A stretch of DNA of 64,000 nt from assembly GCF_030052995.1 (NCBI RefSeq), contig NZ_JASJPW010000001.1, forward strand, positions 616,501 to 680,500. The letters are read 5' to 3'. This document shows, in pieces, positions 47,400 to 55,819 of the stretch. Below the pieces are notes generated by a model. That model searched no databases, was not told the DNA's origin, and saw only the letters and a program-made list of their open reading frames with translations. The position numbers and the translations under genes were made by a program. How positions within the stretch are numbered: position 1 is the stretch's first letter; each line of letters opens with the position of its first letter. The DNA comes from Gemmobacter sp. 24YEA27. GTDB taxonomy: Bacteria; Pseudomonadota; Alphaproteobacteria; Rhodobacterales; Rhodobacteraceae.

Positions 47400-48193
47400 C
47401 AGGGTCCGAACGGGTCAAGCAGGCGGACGCCCAGGGCATCCTGCCAGCTTTGCAGCAGCAAAGGACTGGCCAGGGCAAGCAGGATCAGGCCGCCAAGCGT
47501 CAGGGCCGGCGCCCCGATAAAGGTCACCATCAGAGAGGGCATGGCGCGGTTGATCGCCCCGAGCGCAAGATTATAAAGCAAGGCCGCCAGGATGAACGGT
47601 GCAGAAAGCGTGAATGCGAGGGAGAAAGCCCGCGCAGTCAGCCCCAGCGCCCAGCGCGAGATCTCGCCCGGATCGGGCATCTGCCCTTGCGGCAGAACCT
47701 CATAGGACCAGACCAGCAATTCCACAGATCGTGCCAGCCCGCCCATAGAGCAAAACAGCACGAGCCCGCCAAGTGTCAGCAGATTGGAGACGATGGGCTG
47801 GGGCTCAGGCCCGGTTCCGTTGAACATCTGGGCGAGTGAAATCGACTGACCGACCATCGTTCCTGCGGTTTGCAGGCAAAGGATCATCAGGCGCAGCGTG
47901 AAACCAAGGAGCAGGCCCGCGACAACCTCGGCCGCCACGGTGAGGGGCGTAATGACCGCGCTTTGCGGGTCAGCGCCGGGCAGGCCAGCGGGCGCCTCAA
48001 TGACGGCAGGAAACACAATCGCCGTCATGACCATTACGGCGGTGATTTTAACCTTTTGTGGCAGGAAGCTTTCGCCGAAACCGGGGAGCAGTGCGACCGC
48101 CGCGCCGACGCGCAGAAACACGAGGGCCGCCTGCCAGATCAACCCCTCCGCGATGCCGAAAGCGCCGCTGAGTTGCGCGATCAGACCGGTCAT
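47396..48193 (-). CDS. fliR: Flagellar export gate protein FliR
   Basis: A 265-aa inner-membrane protein of the export gate, with about six hydrophobic segments (LPQKVKITAVMVMTAIVFPA, EVVAGLLLGFTLRLMILCLQ, GTMVGQSISLAQMFNG). Family features match throughout. Overlaps flhA and flhB by 4 nt each (ATGA). fliQ is not adjacent; fliP is at 58264. Confidence 0.95.
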   Translation of the reverse strand: MTGLIAQLSGAFGIAEGLIWQAALVFLRVGAAVALLPGFGESFLPQKVKITAVMVMTAIVFPAVIEAPAGLPGADPQSAVITPLTVAAEVVAGLLLGFTLRLMILCLQTAGTMVGQSISLAQMFNGTGPEPQPIVSNLLTLGGLVLFCSMGGLARSVELLVWSYEVLPQGQMPDPGEISRWALGLTARAFSLAFTLSAPFILAALLYNLALGAINRAMPSLMVTFIGAPALTLGGLILLALASPLLLQSWQDALGVRLLDPFGPW

Positions 48194-50262
48194 GCTGCGA
48201 CCTGCCCGAATAGCGCGGGGCGATTGTCAGCGCCGATTTCCTCATAAGAGAGGACCGGCACCCTGAGCCCCCGCGCCTGAAGGACGGTCCGCAGGAACCG
48301 TCGCCTTGCCGCCGAGGTGACGATCGCAGGCGAGGCGCCACTCTCTCCGGCCTGACCAATTTTTTCCGCTATCCCATTGGCAAGTTTTGCGAAAATATCC
48401 GGCGGGAGGGCGACATCGCGCAATCCGCGGTCCCCGTCGGTTTGATGGGCCTGGAAGGTCCGCTCCCATTCTGGGGCAAGCTGGATAAGGGGCACGGTCC
48501 CATCTTCGCGGCGGAATTCGGCAACGATCTGGAAACCGAGACGCTGGCGGACATGTTCGCAGACCGCTTCGGGAGATCCGAAACTGCGCGCCTCGGCGAC
48601 CGCTTCCAAAATCAGCGGCAGGTTTCTGACCGAAACCCGCTCCTCCAGCAACAGGCGCATCACCGCATGAAGCAGATCCATCGGCACTTTTTCAGGGATC
48701 ATGTCGTCGAGCAGCCGGCGGTTCGCCTCTGCCCTGCCCCGATCCGAGAGATCGGTGAATTCATCGAGCAGACGGCGCAGGCCACGCAGCGACAGAAGAC
48801 GCGAAAGGCTGGATTTCAGCACTTCAAGCAAATGGGTGGCGAGGACTTCGGCCGGCGACACCACCGTCAGACCGGAGAGAGCCGCATCCTCCTGGTATTC
48901 CGGCCGGATCCAGCGGGCAGGCGCGCCATAGACGGGCTCTTTGACATCCTCACCCTCAGGCGCGCTGGCACCATCAGACATCAGCACCAGCACGCAATCC
49001 GGAACCAGCCGGTCGGTCACCTTTGCGACGCCCTGAATGCGGATCCGGTAGTGGCCGCCCGGCAGCATGGCCTCATCTGTGAGGCGAATTTCGGGGAGAA
49101 TAAGCCCATAGGTCGAGGCGATGTGATTGCGCATACTGGCAATCCGCCCATCCAGGCCGGTCGCAGGATCCAGCGCCATATCCACGAGATCTGGCGAGAA
49201 TTCGATATGAATTTCGTCAAAATCAAGCACATCCCCGATATGGTGTTTTGCAGTGGTCTGGCTATTGCTGAGCTCTGGCTCGGCCTTTTCGACAGGCTTT
49301 TTCCAGACCATGCGCGCAAGCCCTCCAAGCCCTGCCGCCGTGCAGATGAACGGAAGAAAGGGCATGCCGGGCAAAACCGCAAGAACCGCCATCAGCCCGG
49401 CAACGGTTGCAAGGGCGGCGGGATAGCGCCCAAGCTGCTCGACCAGGCTGATATTGACGGCGCCTTTGGTTCCGCCGCGCGCGAGAAGAAGGGCTGCTGC
49501 AACCGAGATGATCACCGCGGGGATCTGACCCACCAGACCATCCCCAACCGTAAGAATCGCGTAGGTCGAGAAGGCGCGGGCGGCATCCATATCGTGCATC
49601 CCGATACCGACGGCCAGGCCCACCACAAAGTTCAGCGCGGTGATCATGAGGCCGGCGATCGCATCGCCTTTTACAAACTTCGAAGCACCGTCAAGAGAGC
49701 CGAAGAATGTGGTTTCCGCCAGCTCGGTTTCACGCCTCTGGCGCGCTTCATCATGTGTGATCGCGCCGGCGGACATATCTGCATCAATCGCGAGCTGGCG
49801 CCCCGGCATCCCGTCGAGCGCGAAGCGCGCGCCCACCTCTGCCATTCGCCCCGCGCCTTTTGTAATGACGATAAAATTCACGATCATGATGACGGTGAAC
49901 ACCACGAGGCCGAGCACGATATTGCCGCCCATGATAAAACTTGCGAAGCCCTCGATCACATGGCCGGCAGCAGCCGTGCCGGTATGGCCCTGGCTGATGA
50001 TCAGCCGGGTCGAAGAGACATTCAGCGCAAGCCGCAGCAGGAGGGATGCAAGAAGGATCGTTGGGAAAGACGAAAAGTCCAGCGGCCGTTCGACAAACAG
50101 CGTGACAGTCAGCATCAGGATCGCCAGCGAGAAAGACAATGCCAGGCCAATATCCAGCAATGCAGGCGGTATCGGCAGGATCATCATGCCGATGACGGAC
50201 ATCAGGGCAACGGCCATCAGGACGGTCGGATGGAACAGGTTGCGCGCTTTCAAAGTCTCCAT
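48190..50262 (-). CDS. flhA: Flagellar export gate protein FlhA
   Basis: A 690-aa export gate. Seven to eight N-terminal membrane helices, then the FHIPEP-like signature region FARFALDGMPGRQLAIDADM in the form GARFALDGMPGRQL, and a large cytoplasmic domain with RWIRPEYQEDAALSGLTVVS, VLATHLLEVLKSSLSRLLSL. The start at 50262 (METLKARNLFHPTVLM) follows family length; a longer frame upstream is not needed. Confidence 0.97.
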   Translation of the reverse strand: METLKARNLFHPTVLMAVALMSVIGMMILPIPPALLDIGLALSFSLAILMLTVTLFVERPLDFSSFPTILLASLLLRLALNVSSTRLIISQGHTGTAAAGHVIEGFASFIMGGNIVLGLVVFTVIMIVNFIVITKGAGRMAEVGARFALDGMPGRQLAIDADMSAGAITHDEARQRRETELAETTFFGSLDGASKFVKGDAIAGLMITALNFVVGLAVGIGMHDMDAARAFSTYAILTVGDGLVGQIPAVIISVAAALLLARGGTKGAVNISLVEQLGRYPAALATVAGLMAVLAVLPGMPFLPFICTAAGLGGLARMVWKKPVEKAEPELSNSQTTAKHHIGDVLDFDEIHIEFSPDLVDMALDPATGLDGRIASMRNHIASTYGLILPEIRLTDEAMLPGGHYRIRIQGVAKVTDRLVPDCVLVLMSDGASAPEGEDVKEPVYGAPARWIRPEYQEDAALSGLTVVSPAEVLATHLLEVLKSSLSRLLSLRGLRRLLDEFTDLSDRGRAEANRRLLDDMIPEKVPMDLLHAVMRLLLEERVSVRNLPLILEAVAEARSFGSPEAVCEHVRQRLGFQIVAEFRREDGTVPLIQLAPEWERTFQAHQTDGDRGLRDVALPPDIFAKLANGIAEKIGQAGESGASPAIVTSAARRRFLRTVLQARGLRVPVLSYEEIGADNRPALFGQVAA

Positions 50263-50272
50263 TTCGGCCTCC

Positions 50273-50956
50273 TCACGGTGACCCAAAGAGCGGGCGCGCA
50301 GAGCCCGAAACCGTCACAAGCGAGCCCGGGCTCAGAACATTTCCCATTTGCAACAAGGGGTAATTGTTCTCGCGAGGTGTATCAGCGGCCAGCAGAACAC
50401 TGTCGAAAGGCTGGCCCTGAACGGCTGCATGGATCGGTCTGAAGCGCTTCATATAGCGCTCGGCAAGTTCCGGAGTAAAAGAGTGATAGGCCGCAACTGC
50501 TTTTTCCCAGCTGCCGGTCTGTTGCATCAGGTCTGACAGAAATCCGGCCGCGTAATCGGCATTTTTCTGCGGGTCTATCATCGCATCAGGTGATGCAAAG
50601 GCTTCGCCATGCCAGCGCCAGTTTAACTGAAAACAGCCTATATCTATATTGGTCACACCCCTGGCGATGACAGTGTTGAGCCATTGCAGCGCCTGCTCCC
50701 GGCTGTCGAACCAATTGCTGTCGCCCGCCTGGTTCAGCGCCCAGGGCCAGGGCTCCGGTCCGTTCATGCCCTGACGGCCGCTTTCAGTCATTGCGACTGC
50801 CAGCAATATGTCACGCGGCACACCGGAGACCTGTGACGCACGGTGAATTGCTTCCAGACATTGCCGGGAATAGTCAGCACTCTGACCTGGTGCCGGAATG
50901 CCAAATGCGCAGATCATGATAAGGGGAAGGCCAGTCAAAAAGCTGTATCGTGACAT
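50273..50956 (-). CDS. Exported lytic transglycosylase (SLT) of the flagellar cluster
   Basis: A 227-aa protein with signal segment FLTGLPLIMICAFGIPAPGQ. SLT fold: the catalytic Glu in LLAVAMTESGRQGMNG, with NIDIGCFQLNWRWHGEAF and NADYAAGFLSDLMQQTGSW. Rhodobacteraceae use a separate SLT protein to open peptidoglycan for the flagellar rod because their FlgJ lacks a muramidase domain (as here). It follows a secreted 747-aa protein and precedes flhA. Confidence 0.88.
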   Translation of the reverse strand: MSRYSFLTGLPLIMICAFGIPAPGQSADYSRQCLEAIHRASQVSGVPRDILLAVAMTESGRQGMNGPEPWPWALNQAGDSNWFDSREQALQWLNTVIARGVTNIDIGCFQLNWRWHGEAFASPDAMIDPQKNADYAAGFLSDLMQQTGSWEKAVAAYHSFTPELAERYMKRFRPIHAAVQGQPFDSVLLAADTPRENNYPLLQMGNVLSPGSLVTVSGSARPLFGSP

Positions 50957-51036
50957 TCTGTCTGATCCACAGGAGCCGGATCATTTCCGGATGAAGGGTA
51001 CAATTCGACTATTGCGCATTGGTGGTTGCCAAAGGG

Positions 51037-53280
51037 TTACGGAAATTGCCCCGGAACAGCCTGCATCAGTTCGACTATGGCGTCGCGTGCAGTCTCGCTT
51101 TCGCCTGCCAGCCTTGTGCCGCGCGCGAGCATCCCCTCGGAGGCTCCGTCCGCCGAAGATGAGAGCACCATCGCCGCCGCCGGACTGAGGCCCGCCGCAT
51201 CCTGATCGGCAATGTAGCTCCAGTCGCCGGCCCAGAACTCCGCCCGCAGCGCTCTGCGCGTGTCGCCGCTTGCGAGGAAAATAGCAGCGGCAGCATTGGC
51301 GTTTCCCAGTTGTATCGCGGCCCGCGCCCGCAAGTCATCCGCTTTGGTACCGGCGAGGCCCGCAAGGACCCGAACCGCAAGCCGGGCATCGCGGATCGCA
51401 AGTGCGGCCTCAGCTGCCAGCATTCGGTCGGCCTCTGCCTCCAGGCCATCGGCAGGCCCAAGCCAGTGCAGCGCTTCCTGAGCAAAGCCGAAACGCAGCA
51501 ACCGTTGAGCAACCTCTCTGTTAACTTTTGGTTTTCCGCGCGGTGGGACAGAAACCTTCAGCGCCTCTGTCAGCAATATCTCATCCGGTGCCGCAACTGA
51601 GGCCAGTTCCCACAGGTCTCCGACTGCATCGGGGGCTTCCGGCAGGTGATCGAACGCAGCCCGAAAATCGCCCGACATGGCAAGAGTAAGAACTTCTGCC
51701 CGTCGGATGCGTGAATAGCCGTCTGTCCCTCGCAGTTCTGCTGTCAATGCGGAGAGCTGCGCCGCCAGATCCGGCGGAACCAGGCGATCCGCCCCGAAAG
51801 CAGATTCCGCACGCAAAATTGCCGCCTCCGCAGCCGAAACTCCCGGATCGGCGAGCACTTCTTCCGCAATATCCGCGGCCGCGTAGGCATTGCCGGTTGC
51901 CAGTTCAATTCCGGCATCCATTAACTGAACCTGTTGCCCTGTCGGCCCGGGCACACGCAGAACAGCATCCCGCAAGCGCCGGGCGGTGGTTTCGTCGCCC
52001 TGCGCCATGAAATAGCTGACCAGAACAGGTGCCAGGTGGCGGCGCAGATCCTGAGACAGCGCCGAGAAACTGCGGGTAACTGCGGCCGTATCTGGCGCAG
52101 TTGCACTTCGCTCAGATCCCGCTGTCGCAAGCGCAAGAATTGCCCACAGGGCAGCATAGGAATCGCAGCTTTCCATCCCCGAAAAAGCACCGCGAGGCCC
52201 AGGTTCCAGATCCACCAGATAACTGAGGTCGTAAAGCGCTGGCCGTTGAGCCGCCTCTTCCACAGGCAGAAGTGTGAGAATTTGCCTCGCCTCAGCGCCG
52301 AAGCCGAGTGCAATATTAACCCGGGCCGCCTCGAGCACTTTTTCGACCACTGGCTGGTCGAACTCTGTCAGGAGATTCGTACGCAGATTGCTCAATGCGG
52401 TAAGCGGCGCCTGGTCGGGAAGCCATGCCCCAATATCTGTCATGTGATCGGGAAGACAGGGTTTACCGTCAGCCGTCAGATTTGGCCCCGGGGACCTGTC
52501 GGTTCCGGCGCGTATTCCCGGCATCTCGCCATTCGCAATCCGCACGCCGGGGGCTTCGGCCAGGGGGGATTTCGCCGCCGCGGGCAACTCTGCGAGAGCT
52601 CCGGGCACGACAACCCCTTCGACGATGCCCAGACTGATCTGCCGCAAGAGTGAATCGCGCAATGGATTCAGCAAAAAACGCACTTCATCGCTGGCATCTT
52701 CATCGCTGACTGAAGGCTCTGATGGCAGACCGAATCCTGCGATTTCAAGCCAGTTGTAGGAGGGTTTCTGCTCCACTCCTGCCGCCGGAGAGACTTTCGG
52801 CGGCCTGATAACCGGGGCGGCAATAATCGGGACCGCCGGGTATTGTGACGGCTGGCTTCCTTTAACAGGGTCATCGGGCTCAAAAGGGCGTTCAAATTCT
52901 GATCCGGAGGGTGCGGGTCCGTTTCTGACATCTATCGCAACAATGCCCGGCCTGACCTCGAAAGCGATTGCATGACAGGTGCAGCCGATATCCATCCGAA
53001 GCGCCCCGGTCTCTTTGTCCTGCCAAAGAGACCGAATGCGGGATTTCGGGATTTTATCGAAGGCTTTGCTCAGATCATAGCCGTCAGGTAGATCTTCAGT
53101 TCTGAAAGCGTAGCCCCGCCCCTCCTTGCCAAGCTTCCATTGGCCGAGCGACGCTGCTTCGATCACAATCCGTGTAAATTCATCATGTTCGCCACCACGA
53201 ATCCGGGCAATTTCGGCCTGAGAATGAGACGGCAGCAGGATGGCCAAGATAGCAGCCGCACTCCGGATCGCGCGCATCAT
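51037..53280 (-). CDS. Large exported helical-repeat protein of the motA operon
   Basis: A 747-aa protein with a signal peptide (AIRSAAAILAILLPSHSQA) and an N-terminal AMIN-like beta section (EFTRIVIEAASLGQWKL, then IDVRNGPAPSG), a Pro-rich linker near 150-170, and then many helical repeats (LNPLRDSLLRQISLGIV; VEKVLEAARVNIALGFGAEA; LSALTAELRGTDGYSRIRR). Overlaps motA by ATGA, so it is co-translated with the stator gene. It might be a periplasmic partner of the motor or rod in this lineage. I could not assign a named family; MotF of Rhodobacter sphaeroides is one comparison to make. Confidence 0.75.
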   Translation of the reverse strand: MMRAIRSAAAILAILLPSHSQAEIARIRGGEHDEFTRIVIEAASLGQWKLGKEGRGYAFRTEDLPDGYDLSKAFDKIPKSRIRSLWQDKETGALRMDIGCTCHAIAFEVRPGIVAIDVRNGPAPSGSEFERPFEPDDPVKGSQPSQYPAVPIIAAPVIRPPKVSPAAGVEQKPSYNWLEIAGFGLPSEPSVSDEDASDEVRFLLNPLRDSLLRQISLGIVEGVVVPGALAELPAAAKSPLAEAPGVRIANGEMPGIRAGTDRSPGPNLTADGKPCLPDHMTDIGAWLPDQAPLTALSNLRTNLLTEFDQPVVEKVLEAARVNIALGFGAEARQILTLLPVEEAAQRPALYDLSYLVDLEPGPRGAFSGMESCDSYAALWAILALATAGSERSATAPDTAAVTRSFSALSQDLRRHLAPVLVSYFMAQGDETTARRLRDAVLRVPGPTGQQVQLMDAGIELATGNAYAAADIAEEVLADPGVSAAEAAILRAESAFGADRLVPPDLAAQLSALTAELRGTDGYSRIRRAEVLTLAMSGDFRAAFDHLPEAPDAVGDLWELASVAAPDEILLTEALKVSVPPRGKPKVNREVAQRLLRFGFAQEALHWLGPADGLEAEADRMLAAEAALAIRDARLAVRVLAGLAGTKADDLRARAAIQLGNANAAAAIFLASGDTRRALRAEFWAGDWSYIADQDAAGLSPAAAMVLSSSADGASEGMLARGTRLAGESETARDAIVELMQAVPGQFP

Positions 53281-54146
53281 GCGGCCTCTTGCTTAAGAGC
53301 ACGCAGCGCCTCTTCAAGATCGCCGAATTCCGGGCGCATGTGATGCGGGGTGTTCTGACGTCCGACCTCGATACAGATATTCGCCGGATGGCGATGCAGG
53401 TTGGCGATCAGGACCTCCCGTATCAGATTGTAGAAATGGCCGTCTTCCTCGACGACCGCGCGGACACGCGCCGCGAAGGGCCCCATGAGCCCATAGGCCA
53501 GGAACACGCCGAGAAAGGTACCCACCAATGCGCCACCGATCATTTTGCCAAGGATTTCGGGCGGCTGATCAATCGAGGACATCGTCTTGATAACCCCAAG
53601 AACCGCAGCGACAATCCCAAGCGCAGGCAGGCCATCGGCCATATTCTGCATCGCATGACTGGAGTGCAGAGCGTGGCTCATCTGCACTTCCATACGTTTG
53701 TCGAGAACTTCCTCCACCTGATGGGGGTCGTCGTAGTTCATCGAGGCCGCGCGCAACGTGTCACAGATCAGATCAACGGCGTCGTGATCCGCCTGAATGC
53801 GGGGATATTTGCCAAAGATGGTCGAAGCACCGGGATTCTCTACATGTTCCTCCAGGGCGACAGGGTTCGCCCTGGCCAGCCGCACCAGCTCGAACAACAG
53901 GCAGAGCAGATCGCGGTAATCTTCCGGCTTCCACCTGGGACCTTTGAAGACCTTGCCAATATCCCGAATGGCCTGTTTCACACCGGACATTCCATTCGAT
54001 ATCAGGAAGGCCCCGACGGCCGCACCACCAATCATCGCCAGCTCGAACGGCAGGGCTTTCAGAATGATCCCGAGTTTACCGCCAGCCGCAGCATAGCCGC
54101 CGAAGACCATGATAAAGATCACTGCAATGCCGATCAGACCGATCAT
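53277..54146 (-). CDS. motA: Flagellar motor stator protein MotA
   Basis: A 289-aa inner-membrane ion-channel subunit. Four membrane segments: IGIAVIFIMVFGGYAAAGG, AMIGGAAVGAFLISNG, GLPALGIVAAVLGVIKTMSS and MIGGALVGTFLGVFLAYGLM, the last two with the conserved 'PALGIVAAVLG' block. The cytoplasmic loop has the charged region expected to face FliG. motB is not in this window. The gap to motE upstream is 91 bp, long enough for an internal promoter. Confidence 0.97.
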   Translation of the reverse strand: MIGLIGIAVIFIMVFGGYAAAGGKLGIILKALPFELAMIGGAAVGAFLISNGMSGVKQAIRDIGKVFKGPRWKPEDYRDLLCLLFELVRLARANPVALEEHVENPGASTIFGKYPRIQADHDAVDLICDTLRAASMNYDDPHQVEEVLDKRMEVQMSHALHSSHAMQNMADGLPALGIVAAVLGVIKTMSSIDQPPEILGKMIGGALVGTFLGVFLAYGLMGPFAARVRAVVEEDGHFYNLIREVLIANLHRHPANICIEVGRQNTPHHMRPEFGDLEEALRALKQEAA

Positions 54147-54237
54147 GGGAAATATTCCTGCCTTGGTTCACGCCAGCCTGGACGCAAGCCGTTAAAAAAA
54201 CGCCAGGCTTGCCGCCCGTCAGCCAGCCGATCCGCAG

Positions 54238-54801
54238 CTATTCGCGCGGCGCAGCCGCATTCCTGCCCGCGAGAATGGCACTGACCGCATAGGCCTTGTC
54301 CGGCGCCATGCCGGTCAGGATCGCCGCAGCGGCATCGGGGCGCATCCGCCCCAGAAATCCGGCGGCAAATTGCGACTCCATCGCAGTGAAAAGAAGGGCG
54401 GCATCTTTTGGCTTCATCGATTCGTAGACAGTCGTCAGCCGTGCAAGATCCGCCTCCGCCGCACCATCCGCGAGCGCGAGGGTCGCACGCAGCTCCGTCT
54501 CAGTCTGGCGGAGGGCTTCCATTCTGCCGTCGAGGACCTCACCCGCGAGATCCAGGGCCGCTGCGCGATCCGCCAGCGCAGCTTCCTGAGCTGTCACCCT
54601 GGCCTCCCGCGCCGAGAGGGCGGCGGCAAGCTCCTGCGGCAACGGACCACAGCCTTCGGCAACCACGGCCTCCGGCACGGGATCGGCGCCTGCCGCCCGG
54701 GCAAGCGAGGATCCAAGGCCATCGCCAAACCTCACCGCCCCGGATGCCGCGAACAGAAAGGCGATCAGAACCAACGTACCGCGCCCGGTGCTCCGGTTCA
54801 T
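54238..54801 (-). CDS. MotE-family periplasmic chaperone-like protein
   Basis: A 187-aa protein: N-terminal helix TLVLIAFLFAASGAVRF, a coiled coil (residues 55-105; ALSAREARVTAQEAALADRA), and a C-terminal MgtE_N-like domain (YESMKPKDAALLFTAMESQF, FLGRMRPDAAAAILTGM). This layout matches MotE/YlxF proteins encoded in flagellar operons. Overlaps the DUF6468-like gene by 4 nt. Confidence 0.82.
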   Translation of the reverse strand: MNRSTGRGTLVLIAFLFAASGAVRFGDGLGSSLARAAGADPVPEAVVAEGCGPLPQELAAALSAREARVTAQEAALADRAAALDLAGEVLDGRMEALRQTETELRATLALADGAAEADLARLTTVYESMKPKDAALLFTAMESQFAAGFLGRMRPDAAAAILTGMAPDKAYAVSAILAGRNAAAPRE

Positions 54802-55205
54802 TCGGCGGCTTCCATCACACTGCCGCGTCGACGCACCAGCCGCACGCGACGCAGATCCTCGCTGGCCTCTGGTGTCCTGGCCACGGCATATGGCTGCAAC
54901 GCAAGGCCGCCAGGCGAAGCCGCCGGGATATCATGCATCGAGGCCACCATAAGCTCGTGCCTGGTCGAGAGCTCTTCCGCGCGGCTGGTCAGCACCGCAA
55001 GACGCTGGCCGGACTGACCCGCTACCTGCTGCGCCTTTTCCAGCGCCCGCGTCATCTCATCAACCTGGCCTGATAGCACGGCAATCGCGCCCCCCATCCC
55101 GGTTTCCAGCGCGGTAAAGCGCCGCAGGCGGCCCGCCAGAACATAGCAGTAGACTGCTGCGCCCAGGGTCGCGGCCAGCAGCAGAATATCGGCGATCAAG
55201 GTCAT
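54798..55205 (-). CDS. Flagellar-cluster membrane protein, DUF6468-like
   Basis: A 135-aa protein with one N-terminal membrane helix (IADILLLAATLGAAVYCYVL) followed by a coiled coil (GQVDEMTRALEKAQQVAGQS, SRAEELSTRHELMVAS) and a basic tail. DUF6468 proteins of alphaproteobacterial flagellar operons have this build. Function unknown. Lies between fliL and motE. Confidence 0.65.
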   Translation of the reverse strand: MTLIADILLLAATLGAAVYCYVLAGRLRRFTALETGMGGAIAVLSGQVDEMTRALEKAQQVAGQSGQRLAVLTSRAEELSTRHELMVASMHDIPAASPGGLALQPYAVARTPEASEDLRRVRLVRRRGSVMEAAE

Positions 55206-55214
55206 ATCAGCCCC

Positions 55215-55706
55215 TCAGTTCATGACAAATTCGGTGATCAGAAGATCGCGCACCCGGCCTTCGCCGGTGACAATCTGGATGCGGCGCAGCATTTGCGCCC
55301 GAAGCCGCGTCATCGCGCCCGGATCATCAAAACCTGCGGGATCGACGGCGCGCAGATAGCTGTTCAGGACATCAAGCACACGCGGCATCAGCAATGTGAC
55401 CTCGGCCGCATGGGGCCTTGCCACCTCGATCTGGGCCGCGAAGCGCAAATGCCGCCCGGGCGCCCCCGGCGGCAGCGAAATCAGGATCTGATCGACCGGA
55501 ACATAGGCGATATCCGGCAGCCCCTGGACCTGCGACCCGGCCAGAGCATCGTGCCCCCCGTCCATCAAAAGGCCCGATTTCATGACATAAAATCCCGCAC
55601 CACCCGCGCCGGTGGTCAATAGAAGGCCAATCAGCAGCGACAACTTCGGGCGCTTTTTTCCGGCCCCCTCAGCAGCAGCCTCTTCAGGAATCGCAGTATC
55701 CGACAC
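55215..55706 (-). CDS. fliL: Flagellar basal body-associated protein FliL
   Basis: A 163-aa protein: short cytoplasmic N-terminus with KKRPKL, membrane helix SLLIGLLLTTGAGGAGFYVM, and the periplasmic FliL domain (VDQILISLPPGAPGRHLRFA, AEVTLLMPRVLDVLNSYLRA, RIQIVTGEGRVRDLLITEFV). It stabilises the stator around MotB. First gene of the minus-strand operon that runs through motE, motA and onwards. Confidence 0.93.
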   Translation of the reverse strand: MSDTAIPEEAAAEGAGKKRPKLSLLIGLLLTTGAGGAGFYVMKSGLLMDGGHDALAGSQVQGLPDIAYVPVDQILISLPPGAPGRHLRFAAQIEVARPHAAEVTLLMPRVLDVLNSYLRAVDPAGFDDPGAMTRLRAQMLRRIQIVTGEGRVRDLLITEFVMN

Positions 55707-55751
55707 GTCAGCCTCCGTTTCGTCTTGAGAACGAAGATAGATCGAGGGGCA

Positions 55752-55766
55752 CTAACCGATTGTTAA
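55752..55766. promoter_or_regulatory. CtrA-like binding site between fliL and fliF
   Basis: CTAA-N7-TTAA on the plus strand (TTAA-N7-TTAG on the minus), one base from the CtrA consensus TTAA-N7-TTAA, in the 113-bp divergent promoter region, 46 bp from fliL and 54 bp from the fliF start. CtrA control of flagellar genes is established in Rhodobacter and Roseobacter relatives. Confidence 0.5.
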
Positions 55767-55819
55767 TCCAGACCCTTCATTTCTGGTCCCGTCAGGAAAG
55801 AATTCCGGCGGAGAGAAAA

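Noticed and set aside
48442..50442. A 666-aa open frame on the plus strand opposite flhA
   Set aside because: Shadow of flhA; the composition is typical of antisense GC-rich frames and no domain is seen.
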